Positions 35,785 to 44,000 of a DNA stretch of 64,000 nt are shown here, in pieces (position 1 is the stretch's first letter; each line of letters opens with the position of its first letter). Below the pieces are notes generated by a model. That model had not been told where the DNA came from. It made no database searches and worked only from the letters and a program-made list of their open reading frames with translations. This stretch comes from Flavobacterium sp. CFS9. GTDB lineage: Bacteria; Bacteroidota; Bacteroidia; Flavobacteriales; Flavobacteriaceae. The DNA lies in assembly GCF_041154745.1 (NCBI RefSeq), contig NZ_AP031573.1, forward strand, positions 1,488,001 to 1,552,000, in the 5' to 3' direction. Both the position numbers and the translations under genes were made by a program.

Positions 35785-36657
35785 TTAAGCAACATCATCA
35801 CCCATACTTTCTGTCCAGATCGCAAACCAGTCTTCTTTATCCATTTCCAATTCCACTGCTTTCATCAACGACTGAATTCTGGCGATATTAACTGTTCCCG
35901 CAATCGGAATTACGTTAGCAGGGTGTTTTAAAATCCAAGCCAATAAAAGGGTATCCGAGCCAAATCCGTATTTCTTCACTAAATCCGAAAACAGCTTTTT
36001 TAAACGACGTGTTTTTTTGGTGTCTTCTCTAAAAACTGTTCCAAGCGGATTCCATGACAACGGACGGATTCCGTGAGTCTGCATATAATCAAAACTTCCG
36101 TCCACCATCGGTTCGAAATTCGTAGCCGAAAATTGCACCTGATTGTAACTCACTTCGGTTTTCTGGCGAATCAATTCGGTTTGAGAACTTGTAAAATTCG
36201 ATAGTCCGAAATCAATAATTTTTCCTTCCGATTTTAACTTTTCAACGGCTTCCGCAATTTCATCGGCCTGCATCAACGGACTAGGTCTGTGCAGTAAAAA
36301 AACGTCCACATAATCTGTCTTTAATTTCTTCAGTGATTCTTCGACAGACCACACAATATATTCTTTAGAGTAGTCGTAATGTTTGATTGTATTTTTACGG
36401 CTTTCGGCAATCATCTGAATACCGCATTTGGTGATTAATTGTAATTTTTCACGCGAAATTTTACTGGCCTGAAATGCTTTTCCAAAATCCGCTTCAGTAG
36501 TATAAGCTCCGTAAATATCAGCGTGATCAAAAGTAGTAATTTTGTTTTCGATACAGATCTGTATCATGTTTTCCATTTCTTTAAGCGTTAGGTTTTTATC
36601 CCATACACCCCAATTCATAGTGCCCGAAATAATAGGCGATAATGCTGTTTTACTCAT
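35785..36657 (-). CDS. Aldo/keto reductase
   Basis: 290 residues, a TIM-barrel AKR. The catalytic tetrad is D44 and Y49 (FDHADIYG), K77 (LITKCGI) and H123 (FLLHRP). The C-terminal NADPH-binding stretch has VIPIAGTVNIARIQ. It resembles the YdhF-type oxidoreductases. The substrate is unknown. It is followed downstream by the SDR gene on the same strand with a 180-bp repeat-filled spacer. Confidence 0.9.
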   Translation of the reverse strand: MSKTALSPIISGTMNWGVWDKNLTLKEMENMIQICIENKITTFDHADIYGAYTTEADFGKAFQASKISREKLQLITKCGIQMIAESRKNTIKHYDYSKEYIVWSVEESLKKLKTDYVDVFLLHRPSPLMQADEIAEAVEKLKSEGKIIDFGLSNFTSSQTELIRQKTEVSYNQVQFSATNFEPMVDGSFDYMQTHGIRPLSWNPLGTVFREDTKKTRRLKKLFSDLVKKYGFGSDTLLLAWILKHPANVIPIAGTVNIARIQSLMKAVELEMDKEDWFAIWTESMGDDVA

Positions 36658-36869
36658 GGTTTTATTGCGTTATTTTTGGTAATAAATATGCTTTTCTGAA
36701 GCATAATCACCAAAGTTCTTAAAAATATAAAAATAGATTCCCAATTCGTCCTTAAAATTAGGTCTTTGGTCGAAGTTTTAACCATTTTTTAACATCTTAC
36801 TTCTCAAAAAATATTCAATTTGCACTCTCAAAAGTTAGGCATAAAATTCAAGGTTTTAAAAATATTTAT

Positions 36870-37874
36870 ATGGAAGAAAATACAACGACTTTAGACATTA
36901 GAGCGATAAATGACAAAATTGAAAGAGAAAGTGCTTTTATAGACCTTCTTACAATGGAAATGAACAAAGTTATTGTGGGCCAAAAACATATGGTCGAGCG
37001 TTTACTAATCGGACTTTTGGGGCAAGGACACATTTTACTTGAAGGTGTTCCGGGATTAGCCAAAACTTTAGCGATTAATACTTTGTCGCAAGCCGTTCAG
37101 GGATCGTTCAGCCGTATTCAGTTTACTCCTGACTTATTACCTGCCGATGTTATCGGAACAATGATTTACAACATTAAAGCCAACGAATTCTCCATTAAAA
37201 AAGGTCCTATCTTCGCTAATTTCGTTCTTGCCGATGAGATTAACCGTGCTCCGGCAAAAGTGCAATCAGCACTCTTAGAGGCAATGCAGGAAAAGCAGGT
37301 TACTATTGGCGATACCACCTTCAAACTAGATCGTCCGTTTTTAGTTCTTGCTACTCAAAACCCGGTGGAACAAGAAGGAACTTACCAGCTTCCTGAAGCA
37401 CAGGTCGATCGTTTTATGCTTAAAACTGTAATTGATTATCCAAAAATTGACGAGGAGCGTTTTGTAATTCGTCAAAACTTAAAAGGGAGTTACGAAAAAG
37501 TAAATCCAGTAGTTTCTGTTGAACAAATCTTGCGTGCGCAGGAAGCTGTTCGTGAAGTTTACATGGACGAAAAAATAGAAAAATACATCTTAGATATCAT
37601 CTTTGCTACCCGTTATCCGGAAAAGTACAAGCTTGCCGACTTAAAACCTCTTATCAGCTTTGGAGCATCACCACGTGGAAGTATCAATTTAGCTAATGCA
37701 GCAAAATGTTACGCTTTCATCAAACGTCGTGGTTATGTAATTCCTGAAGATGTTCGTGCAGTTGTACACGATGTTCTGCGTCACAGAGTTGGTATCACTT
37801 ATGAGGCTGAAGCCGAAAACATTACTTCTGTAGACATTATCAACAAAATCGTAAACGAGATTGAGGTACCTTAA
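36870..37874 (+). CDS. MoxR-family AAA+ ATPase
   Basis: 334 residues. Walker A is GVPGLAKT at 59-66; Walker B is DE at 122-123 (FVLADEINRAP); sensor 1 is ATQNPVEQEGTYQLPEAQVDRF. The C-terminal lid domain is typical of MoxR. It works as a chaperone with VWA-domain proteins; here it heads the Bat operon. The gap before the next gene is 80 bp and carries a caagtttcaggtttc repeat. Confidence 0.93.
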   Translation: MEENTTTLDIRAINDKIERESAFIDLLTMEMNKVIVGQKHMVERLLIGLLGQGHILLEGVPGLAKTLAINTLSQAVQGSFSRIQFTPDLLPADVIGTMIYNIKANEFSIKKGPIFANFVLADEINRAPAKVQSALLEAMQEKQVTIGDTTFKLDRPFLVLATQNPVEQEGTYQLPEAQVDRFMLKTVIDYPKIDEERFVIRQNLKGSYEKVNPVVSVEQILRAQEAVREVYMDEKIEKYILDIIFATRYPEKYKLADLKPLISFGASPRGSINLANAAKCYAFIKRRGYVIPEDVRAVVHDVLRHRVGITYEAEAENITSVDIINKIVNEIEVP

Positions 37875-37950
37875 AAATTTGTTTCAAGTTTCAGGTTTCA
37901 GGTTGTCGCAAGACTAACTTGAAACTTTTAAACTTTAAACTTTAAACAAA
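37875..37950. repeat. Intergenic repeat, gtttcaagtttcagg family
   Basis: Direct words (gtttcaagtttcaggtttc) on the left and the complement (acttgaaacttttaaac, then ctttaaacttt) on the right form an imperfect inverted repeat in the gap between the MoxR and DUF58 genes. Confidence 0.7.
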
Positions 37951-37954
37951 TAAA

Positions 37955-38818
37955 ATGGATACAAAAGAGCTTTTAAAAAAAGTACGGAAAATAGAAATCA
38001 AAACCAAAAGACTGAGTAATCATATCTTTTCGGGAGAATACCACTCTTCCTTCAAAGGACGAGGAATGACTTTTAGTGAAGTACGTCAATACCAATATGG
38101 CGATGATATTCGTAACATCGATTGGAATGTAACGGCGCGCTACAACGAAGCTCACGTAAAAGTTTTTGAAGAAGAACGTGAACTAACCATGGTTTTAATG
38201 GTAGACATCTCGGGTTCTGAAGGTTTTGGCTCAAAAAGTCAATTTAAAAAAGACATCGTCACCGAAATTGCGGCAACGATGGCTTTTTCGGCTACACAAA
38301 ATAATGATAAAATTGGTTTAATATTATTCTCTGACAATGTAGAGTTGTATATTCCCCCAAAAAAAGGCCGCTCTCATGTGCTTCGAATCATTCGTGAGTT
38401 AATTGAATTTGAACCAAAGAGTCATAAAACTGATATTTCGCAAGCTTTGAAATTCCTGTCCGGAACTCAAAAAAAGAAAGCCATCGTTTTTATGATCTCC
38501 GATTTCATGTCTGAAAATTATGAGCAGACTTTAAAAATTGCTTCTAAAAAGCATGATATCACCGGGGTTCGTGTGTACGATATCCGCGAGGAAAAAATTC
38601 CGAATCTAGGAATGGTAAGTATGCTCGATGCTGAAACAGGGAAAATTCAATTGGTGAATACCGGCTCAAAAACAGTACGACTGAATTACGAAAAACACTA
38701 TCAGGACAGAGTGAATTATTTCAAGGATATTTTTAGTAAATCCGGAGCTGGCGTCGTAAATACAAGAGTCGACGAAAATTACGTGACCAAATTATTAGGC
38801 TACTTTAAATCAAGGTGA
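37955..38818 (+). CDS. DUF58 domain protein
   Basis: 287 residues. DUF58 signature YGDDIRNIDWNVTARYN at 48-64, followed by a VWA-like core with a MIDAS DISGS at 84-88 (VDISGSEGFG). It has no transmembrane segment. Genes of this type follow moxR in almost all Bat operons, and are thought to link the ATPase to the VWA membrane proteins BatA and BatB. Confidence 0.92.
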   Translation: MDTKELLKKVRKIEIKTKRLSNHIFSGEYHSSFKGRGMTFSEVRQYQYGDDIRNIDWNVTARYNEAHVKVFEEERELTMVLMVDISGSEGFGSKSQFKKDIVTEIAATMAFSATQNNDKIGLILFSDNVELYIPPKKGRSHVLRIIRELIEFEPKSHKTDISQALKFLSGTQKKKAIVFMISDFMSENYEQTLKIASKKHDITGVRVYDIREEKIPNLGMVSMLDAETGKIQLVNTGSKTVRLNYEKHYQDRVNYFKDIFSKSGAGVVNTRVDENYVTKLLGYFKSR

Positions 38819-38830
38819 TTTTAGATATCT

Positions 38831-39318
38831 GATTAACGATTTTTGATTTATGAAGGGGTGGGATAACTAAGATTCAAGAAATGACTAAACAAGAATTAGA
38901 AAACAGACTTATTGATTTTGCAGCAAGCATAATATCATTAACTATTAAATTTTAAAAAAATTACGCCGGAAACCATTTACTGACACAAATAACAAGATCG
39001 AGTACATCACCAGCTTTAAATTATGGTGAAGCACAAAGTGCAGAAAGCAAAAAAGATTTTGTTCATAAAATGGGAATTTGCCTGAAAGAACTAAGAGAAA
39101 CCTACGTCTGTCTGAAAATAATTGAAAAAGCAAATTTATCAACAGATTTAGAAAATCTAACGAAAGCAAAGACAGAAGTAAATGAATTAATTTCAATATT
39201 TGTAACAAGCATCAAAACATCAAAAAATAGTTCATAAAAAATAAAAGATTAGATTTTTTAGGAAAATAGTACATCCCTATCCGTTTCGGACAAAATCCGA
39301 AATCAAAAATCGTTAATC
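38831..39318. mobile_element. S23-type cassette with 19-bp perfect terminal inverted repeats
   Basis: The left end gattaacgatttttgattt (38831-38849) is repeated exactly, inverted, at 39300-39318. Between them lies only the broken four-helix-bundle gene and short flanks. The unit of 488 bp sits between the DUF58 gene and the next Bat gene. I read it as an inserted cassette; no transposase and no obvious target-site duplication is present. Confidence 0.55.
38881..39237 (+). pseudogene. Four-helix-bundle (S23/IVP-type) protein gene with premature stop
   Basis: Translating 119 codons in one frame gives a protein of the four-helix-bundle family: the start MTKQELENRLIDFAAS, then QITRSSTSPALNYGEAQSA, AESKKDFVHKMGICLKE and LRETYVCLKIIEKAN. 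The family consensus motif of ESKKDF then KLKIALKE-type is clear. Codon 25 is TAA (38953-38955), after which the reading frame continues unchanged to the stop at 39237. So the defect is a single in-frame nonsense codon, not a frameshift. These proteins are often encoded in 23S rRNA intervening sequences or as solitary intergenic genes. It would be silent or give only fragments. Confidence 0.8.
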
Positions 39319-39335
39319 TGCAATCGTTAATCCCA

Positions 39336-40970
39336 ATGAAATTAAAATTTTACATATTTTTATTTTTACTTTCCTCAGCTGTTTTTGCGCAACAAAAACA
39401 AGTTGAGACAAGCATTGATACTACAAAAAATAAAATTGGTGCCGAATTTAAACTAACTCTTAAAACAGTTGTAAGTTCAAAATCTAAGGTTGTTTTTCCT
39501 AAACTAAAAAACATTGGTCCGTTAGAGGTTATTCAATCCTATCCTATCGATACGGTTAAGAAAAATGACACTTATGAACTGATCAAAAAATACGGATTAA
39601 CCCAATTTGATTCCGGAAAATATACCATTCCGTCTATTAAAATTTTAATTGACAAGAAGCCTTACGCAACAGATTCAATTCGTGTTGAAGTGGCCAATGT
39701 AAAAGTCGATACGTTACAACAAAAAATGTACGACATCAAAGACATTACTCCGGCAGACAATGGGATTGGCAACTGGTGGATTTATGTTTTGATTCTGATT
39801 GTAATTCTTGCCATCGGAGCCTTTGTTTATTGGTATCTTAAGAAACACCAAAAGAAAAAGATCGAAGAGGAAGTTTATAAAACTCCTATCGAAAAAGCGA
39901 CAAGTTTACTGAACAATCTGGAGCAAAAAGAACTCGTACAAAAAGGAGAAATTAAAGAATATTACAGTGAATTGACGGATATTGCCCGAAACTATATCGA
40001 GGAGGCCATTCATATTCCGGCAATGGAAAGTACCACTTCAGAATTGATTCAAGCAATTAGAACCGCTTCTACCAAAAAGAAAATGACGCTGACACCGGAA
40101 ACCGTTGAAAATTTAGAACGTGTTTTACGTCAGGCGGATTTGGTAAAATTTGCAAAATCTAAACCTTTAGAATTCGAAATTACAGAAGACCGAAATAAAA
40201 TTCAGAAAGTAATCCTGACACTTGATAATGCTATTCCAACCGAAGTGACGGCAGAAGAAGAGGATCAATTGTTGAACGAAGCACAAAAACAAAAACAAAT
40301 AAAACTTCAGCTGTTAAAGAAACGCAACAAACGTATTGCGATCTCAGTAGGATCTGTTTTATTTTTACTAATTGCCACTACTGCCTTCTTTATCGTTACA
40401 AAAGGTTTCAATTATGTAAAAGATAATATAATCGGACATCCTTCAAAAGAATTATTAGAAGGAGAATGGGTAAAAAGTGAGTATGGAAATCCGGGCATTC
40501 TGATTGAAACGCCAAAGGTTTTAAAACGTATGGATACTCAAAAAGTCCTTCCGAAAGAAACCATGGCTCTGATTAAAGAAATGCAGCTTTTTGCTTACGG
40601 AAGCATGGTTGGAAACTTCTACATAACCGTTTCCACCAGCAAGTTTAAAAATCCTGTAGAACTAGACCTGGCCAAAGCATTAGAAGGTTCTTTGAAAGTT
40701 ATTGAGGCTCAGGGCGGACAAAACATTATTGTAAAACAAGAAGATTTTCAAACCAATGAAGGTGTTCAGGGACTAAAAGGATACGGAACCATGACCGTTT
40801 TCAATCCGGTTGACAAAACAAGTGCAAAAGCATATTATGAACTTTTACTTTTTAAACAAGATCAGGGATTACAACAGATCTTGATTTTACACGAAGAAGG
40901 AGACACCTATGCCAATGATATTACAACCAGAATATTAAATTCTGTAGAACTTAGAAAAGCGAGTAACTAA
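39336..40970 (+). CDS. BatD-like membrane protein of the Bat operon
   Basis: 544 residues. A signal peptide (about 1-18) precedes a short Ig-like beta domain to about 125. A transmembrane segment lies at 147-168, then a charged cytosolic region with DUF4381-like helices (YYSELTDIARNYIEEA), a second transmembrane segment about 329-350, and an external C-terminal domain. It is placed between DUF58 and BatA, where Bacteroidota operons carry a BatD-like gene. It overlaps the next gene by one base (stop TAA shares A with ATG). The exact function is unknown; it probably assembles with BatA and BatB in the membrane. Confidence 0.75.
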   Translation: MKLKFYIFLFLLSSAVFAQQKQVETSIDTTKNKIGAEFKLTLKTVVSSKSKVVFPKLKNIGPLEVIQSYPIDTVKKNDTYELIKKYGLTQFDSGKYTIPSIKILIDKKPYATDSIRVEVANVKVDTLQQKMYDIKDITPADNGIGNWWIYVLILIVILAIGAFVYWYLKKHQKKKIEEEVYKTPIEKATSLLNNLEQKELVQKGEIKEYYSELTDIARNYIEEAIHIPAMESTTSELIQAIRTASTKKKMTLTPETVENLERVLRQADLVKFAKSKPLEFEITEDRNKIQKVILTLDNAIPTEVTAEEEDQLLNEAQKQKQIKLQLLKKRNKRIAISVGSVLFLLIATTAFFIVTKGFNYVKDNIIGHPSKELLEGEWVKSEYGNPGILIETPKVLKRMDTQKVLPKETMALIKEMQLFAYGSMVGNFYITVSTSKFKNPVELDLAKALEGSLKVIEAQGGQNIIVKQEDFQTNEGVQGLKGYGTMTVFNPVDKTSAKAYYELLLFKQDQGLQQILILHEEGDTYANDITTRILNSVELRKASN

Positions 40971-41971
40971 TGGATAAGATAACTTTTTTAAATCCGGAAT
41001 TTTTTTGGTTGTTTCTGTTAATCCCAATTGCGATCGCTTGGTTTTTCTGGAAACGCAACCAGCAATCGGCGACTTTAAAAATGAGTTCAACTCAGGGTTT
41101 CAAAAACAGCGAATCGCTATTGACCAAATTAAAACCTTGTTTATATGTTTTCAGGATTATCGCTTTAAGCTCTTTAATTATTGCCTTAGCACGACCAAGA
41201 ACAGTAGACATCAGCAATCAGACCAAAACCACAAAAGGAATTGATATTGTAATGGCAATTGACGTTTCGGGAAGTATGCTTGCCAAAGATTTAAAGCCAA
41301 ACCGTATGGAAGCTTTAAAAAGAGTGGCGGCAGATTTTGTTGAGGAAAGGCCTAACGATAGAATCGGATTGGTTTTATACGCCTCAGAAGCTTACACCAA
41401 AACTCCTGTTACAAGTGATAAAGCCATTATTTTAGAAGCTATCAAAGGAATCAAATACGATACGGTTCTACAAGACGGAACGGGAATTGGAATGGGACTG
41501 GCAACCGCTGTGAACCGTTTAAAAGACAGTAAAGCAAAAAGCCGTGTGATTATTCTAATGACGGATGGAGTGAACAATGCCGGTTTTATCGAGCCTGAAA
41601 CGGCTTCTGACATTGCAAAACAATACGGAATAAAGGTGTACACTATCGGAATTGGTACCAACGGAATGGCTCCTTCTCCATACGCATACGCACCAAACGG
41701 AGGCTTCCTGTTTAAAATGCAAAAAGTAGAAATCGACGAACAATTGATGAAAAGTATTGCCCGTAAAACAGACGGAACTTACTTTAGAGCTACCAGCAAC
41801 AATCGATTAGCCGAAATATACAGTGCCATCAATAAACTCGAAACTACCGAAATACAGGAACTAAAATTCTACGATTACGACGAAAAGTACAGAGTATTTG
41901 TTTTACTCGCTGCCTTTTTGTTGGTATTAGAAGTAGGATTAAGAAATACAGTTTACAGAAGCTTTATATAA
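40970..41971 (+). CDS. batA: BatA, VWA-domain membrane protein
   Basis: 333 residues. Two N-terminal transmembrane segments (about 8-26 and 59-76) precede a von Willebrand A domain with a complete MIDAS, DVSGS at 98-102, and a final transmembrane segment (about 311-330). In Bacteroides fragilis Bat proteins confer aerotolerance. It is very similar in plan to the next gene, BatB, from which it is separated by a repeat of 60 bp. Translational coupling with the preceding gene is implied by the 1-base overlap. Confidence 0.92.
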   Translation: MDKITFLNPEFFWLFLLIPIAIAWFFWKRNQQSATLKMSSTQGFKNSESLLTKLKPCLYVFRIIALSSLIIALARPRTVDISNQTKTTKGIDIVMAIDVSGSMLAKDLKPNRMEALKRVAADFVEERPNDRIGLVLYASEAYTKTPVTSDKAIILEAIKGIKYDTVLQDGTGIGMGLATAVNRLKDSKAKSRVIILMTDGVNNAGFIEPETASDIAKQYGIKVYTIGIGTNGMAPSPYAYAPNGGFLFKMQKVEIDEQLMKSIARKTDGTYFRATSNNRLAEIYSAINKLETTEIQELKFYDYDEKYRVFVLLAAFLLVLEVGLRNTVYRSFI

Positions 41972-41976
41972 TATTT

Positions 41977-42041
41977 TAGTCGCAGTCACAGTTTTCAGTT
42001 TACAGCTGAAAACTGCGACTAAAAACTGCGACTGAGAACTA
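41977..42041. repeat. Inverted repeat, actgcgactgaaaact family
   Basis: The arms cagttttcag and ctgaaaactg are separated by 6-8 nt, with the word actgcgact repeated three times. Related words occur at 35752-35775. It fills the BatA-BatB gap. Confidence 0.75.
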
Positions 42042-42051
42042 GAATCAAAAA

Positions 42052-43086
42052 ATGGAATTAGACGAAAAAAAATATTTATACCTTTTATTCTTACTCCCAA
42101 TTGTGGCGTGCATTTTTCTTTTCAATATGTATTGGAAAAAGAAAAAGCAGCGCGAATTTGGTGATCTTGAAATGGTAAAAAGGCTTAGCCCGGAGCGCTC
42201 TGTTTTTAAACCTGTCTTAAAATTATCGGTATTGCTTTTGGCACTTGCCTGTTTGATTATCGGATTGGTAAATCCTAAGATTGGGACTAAAATGGAAACT
42301 GTAAAACGCGAAGGTATCGATATTGTTTTTGCCGTTGACGTTTCAAAAAGTATGCTTGCCGAAGATGTGGCACCAAGCCGTTTAGAGAAAAGTAAACAGC
42401 TGGTTTCTCAAATCATCAACAATTTAGGTAGTGACCGAATTGGGATCGTTGCTTATGCCGGAAGCGCCTTTCCGGTTTTACCGATTACTTCAGATTATAG
42501 TGTTGCCAAAATGTTCCTGCAAAGCATGACTCCTGATATGGTTTCTTCACAAGGAACTTCTTTGGATGAGGCCATCAGATTATCTTCCACTTATTTTGAC
42601 GAAAAAAGCAAAACCAGTAAATTACTGATTCTGATTTCTGACGGAGAAGACCATTCTGAAGGTGCCACAGCCGCTGCAGAAGAGGCCAATAAAATGGGGA
42701 TGAAAATCATTACCATTGGCGTTGGAACTGAAAAAGGAGCTACCATTCCATTAAAAGAAAATGGCGTAGTCAGAGGTTATCAAAAAGACCAAAACGGGCA
42801 AACCGTTACGACAAAATTAAATCAGGAAGATTTAAAAAATATTGCAAAAGCGACCAAAGGTGGTTATGTTTACGGCGGAAATACCAAAGAAGTTCTGGAA
42901 TACATCAAGAATGCCTTAAATAATATTCAGAAAACAGAATTCGAAGCGACTCAAATGGCCGATTTTCAATCACAATTTCAATGGTTCATCGGGTTTGCTT
43001 TTCTGTTGTTGTTTTTAGACATTTTCCTTTTGGAAAGAAAAACAAACTGGATTAAAGAGTTGAATTTATTTAACGAAAAGAAATAA
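42052..43086 (+). CDS. batB: BatB, VWA-domain membrane protein
   Basis: 344 residues, plan as BatA: transmembrane segments about 8-26 and 57-74, VWA domain with MIDAS DVSKS at 96-100, and a C-terminal transmembrane segment about 306-325. It is a likely partner of BatA in a membrane complex. It ends 42 bp before the preferred BatC start. Confidence 0.92.
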   Translation: MELDEKKYLYLLFLLPIVACIFLFNMYWKKKKQREFGDLEMVKRLSPERSVFKPVLKLSVLLLALACLIIGLVNPKIGTKMETVKREGIDIVFAVDVSKSMLAEDVAPSRLEKSKQLVSQIINNLGSDRIGIVAYAGSAFPVLPITSDYSVAKMFLQSMTPDMVSSQGTSLDEAIRLSSTYFDEKSKTSKLLILISDGEDHSEGATAAAEEANKMGMKIITIGVGTEKGATIPLKENGVVRGYQKDQNGQTVTTKLNQEDLKNIAKATKGGYVYGGNTKEVLEYIKNALNNIQKTEFEATQMADFQSQFQWFIGFAFLLLFLDIFLLERKTNWIKELNLFNEKK

Positions 43087-43128
43087 TTGTTTTCCATAAA
43101 ACCGGAAACAAAACATAAAAAAATTAGA

Positions 43129-43902
43129 ATGAAAAATTTACTTCTTTATATTTTACTCACATTTTCTTTAGCAGTTTCTGCTCAGGAGAAAGACAAGACA
43201 TTGCCTGAGGCCAATGAAGAATATAAGCAGAATAAATTTACGGACGCAGAAGCCAATTATAGAATTTCAGAATCAAAATTCCCAAAACGTGCAGCTGCCC
43301 CTTATAATCTGGGAAACACTATCTATAAACAAAATCAGGTTTCTGAAGCTCAGTTCGCTTACGCTAAAGCGATAAAAAATGCTAAAGCAAGACCAGATAA
43401 ACACAAAGCATTTCACAATTTAGGGAATGTTTTCATGAAAGAGAAAAATTACACACAGGCCGTTGAAGCTTACAAAGAAGCCTTACGTAACGATCCTACC
43501 GATGATGAGACTCGTTACAATTATGCTTTGGCAAAACAGAAACTAAAAGAAAATCCTCCGAAAAACGACAAAAACAAGGACAAGGATAAAGACAAAAAGA
43601 ACGACAAAAAAGACGATCAGAAAAAAGACGGCGACAACAAAGACAAAAAGGACGGAAAAGACGATCAGAAAAAAGACGACAAAGGCGATAAAGACAAAGA
43701 TAAAAAAGACGGTAAAAACGACCCTAAGAAAGATGACAAATCAGACAACAAAGGGGAGCCAAAACCAATGCCTGGAGGTATATCTAAAGAAAGAGTTCAG
43801 AATTTACTGGATGCCGTAAACAACGAAGAAAAGAAAATTCAGGACAAAGTCAACGCTCAAAAAGTAAAAGGTAACCCGAAAAAAACAGAAAAAGACTGGT
43901 AG
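43129..43902 (+). CDS. batC: BatC, TPR protein with Lys/Asp-rich tail
   Basis: 257 residues from the ATG at 43129; an earlier TTG at 43087 would put 14 hydrophilic residues before the signal peptide. Signal peptide about 1-19, then three TPR units (about 22-130; motifs AAPYNLGNTIYKQ, KAFHNLGNVFMKE, DETRYNYALAKQ). A low-complexity tract of K, D and N follows (about 140-215), then a short helical end. It is secreted to the periplasm and probably binds partner proteins through the TPRs. Confidence 0.88.
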   Translation: MKNLLLYILLTFSLAVSAQEKDKTLPEANEEYKQNKFTDAEANYRISESKFPKRAAAPYNLGNTIYKQNQVSEAQFAYAKAIKNAKARPDKHKAFHNLGNVFMKEKNYTQAVEAYKEALRNDPTDDETRYNYALAKQKLKENPPKNDKNKDKDKDKKNDKKDDQKKDGDNKDKKDGKDDQKKDDKGDKDKDKKDGKNDPKKDDKSDNKGEPKPMPGGISKERVQNLLDAVNNEEKKIQDKVNAQKVKGNPKKTEKDW

Positions 43903-43904
43903 AC

Positions 43905-43998
43905 AGATTGTTTGTAGTTTATTGTTCATCGTTATTAAACTGACAGTAAACCAAAAACAACAAACGACAAACCATAAACAACAAACCGATTAAACAAG
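43905..43998. repeat. Inverted repeat, tttgtagtttattg / aaccataaacaac family
   Basis: The left words gtttgtagtttattgttc and the right words aacaacaaacgacaaaccat are imperfect complements, forming a long weak hairpin between BatC and BatD. Confidence 0.7.
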
Positions 43999-44000
43999 TA

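Noticed and set aside
36866..37063. Minus-strand ORF opposite the moxR start
   Set aside because: Shadow of the MoxR gene.
38950..38960. Frameshift in the four-helix-bundle gene
   Set aside because: The frame before and after the TAA is the same, so it is a nonsense codon.
38941..39208. 87-codon minus-strand ORF
   Set aside because: It is antisense to the broken four-helix-bundle gene, which has clear family motifs on the plus strand.
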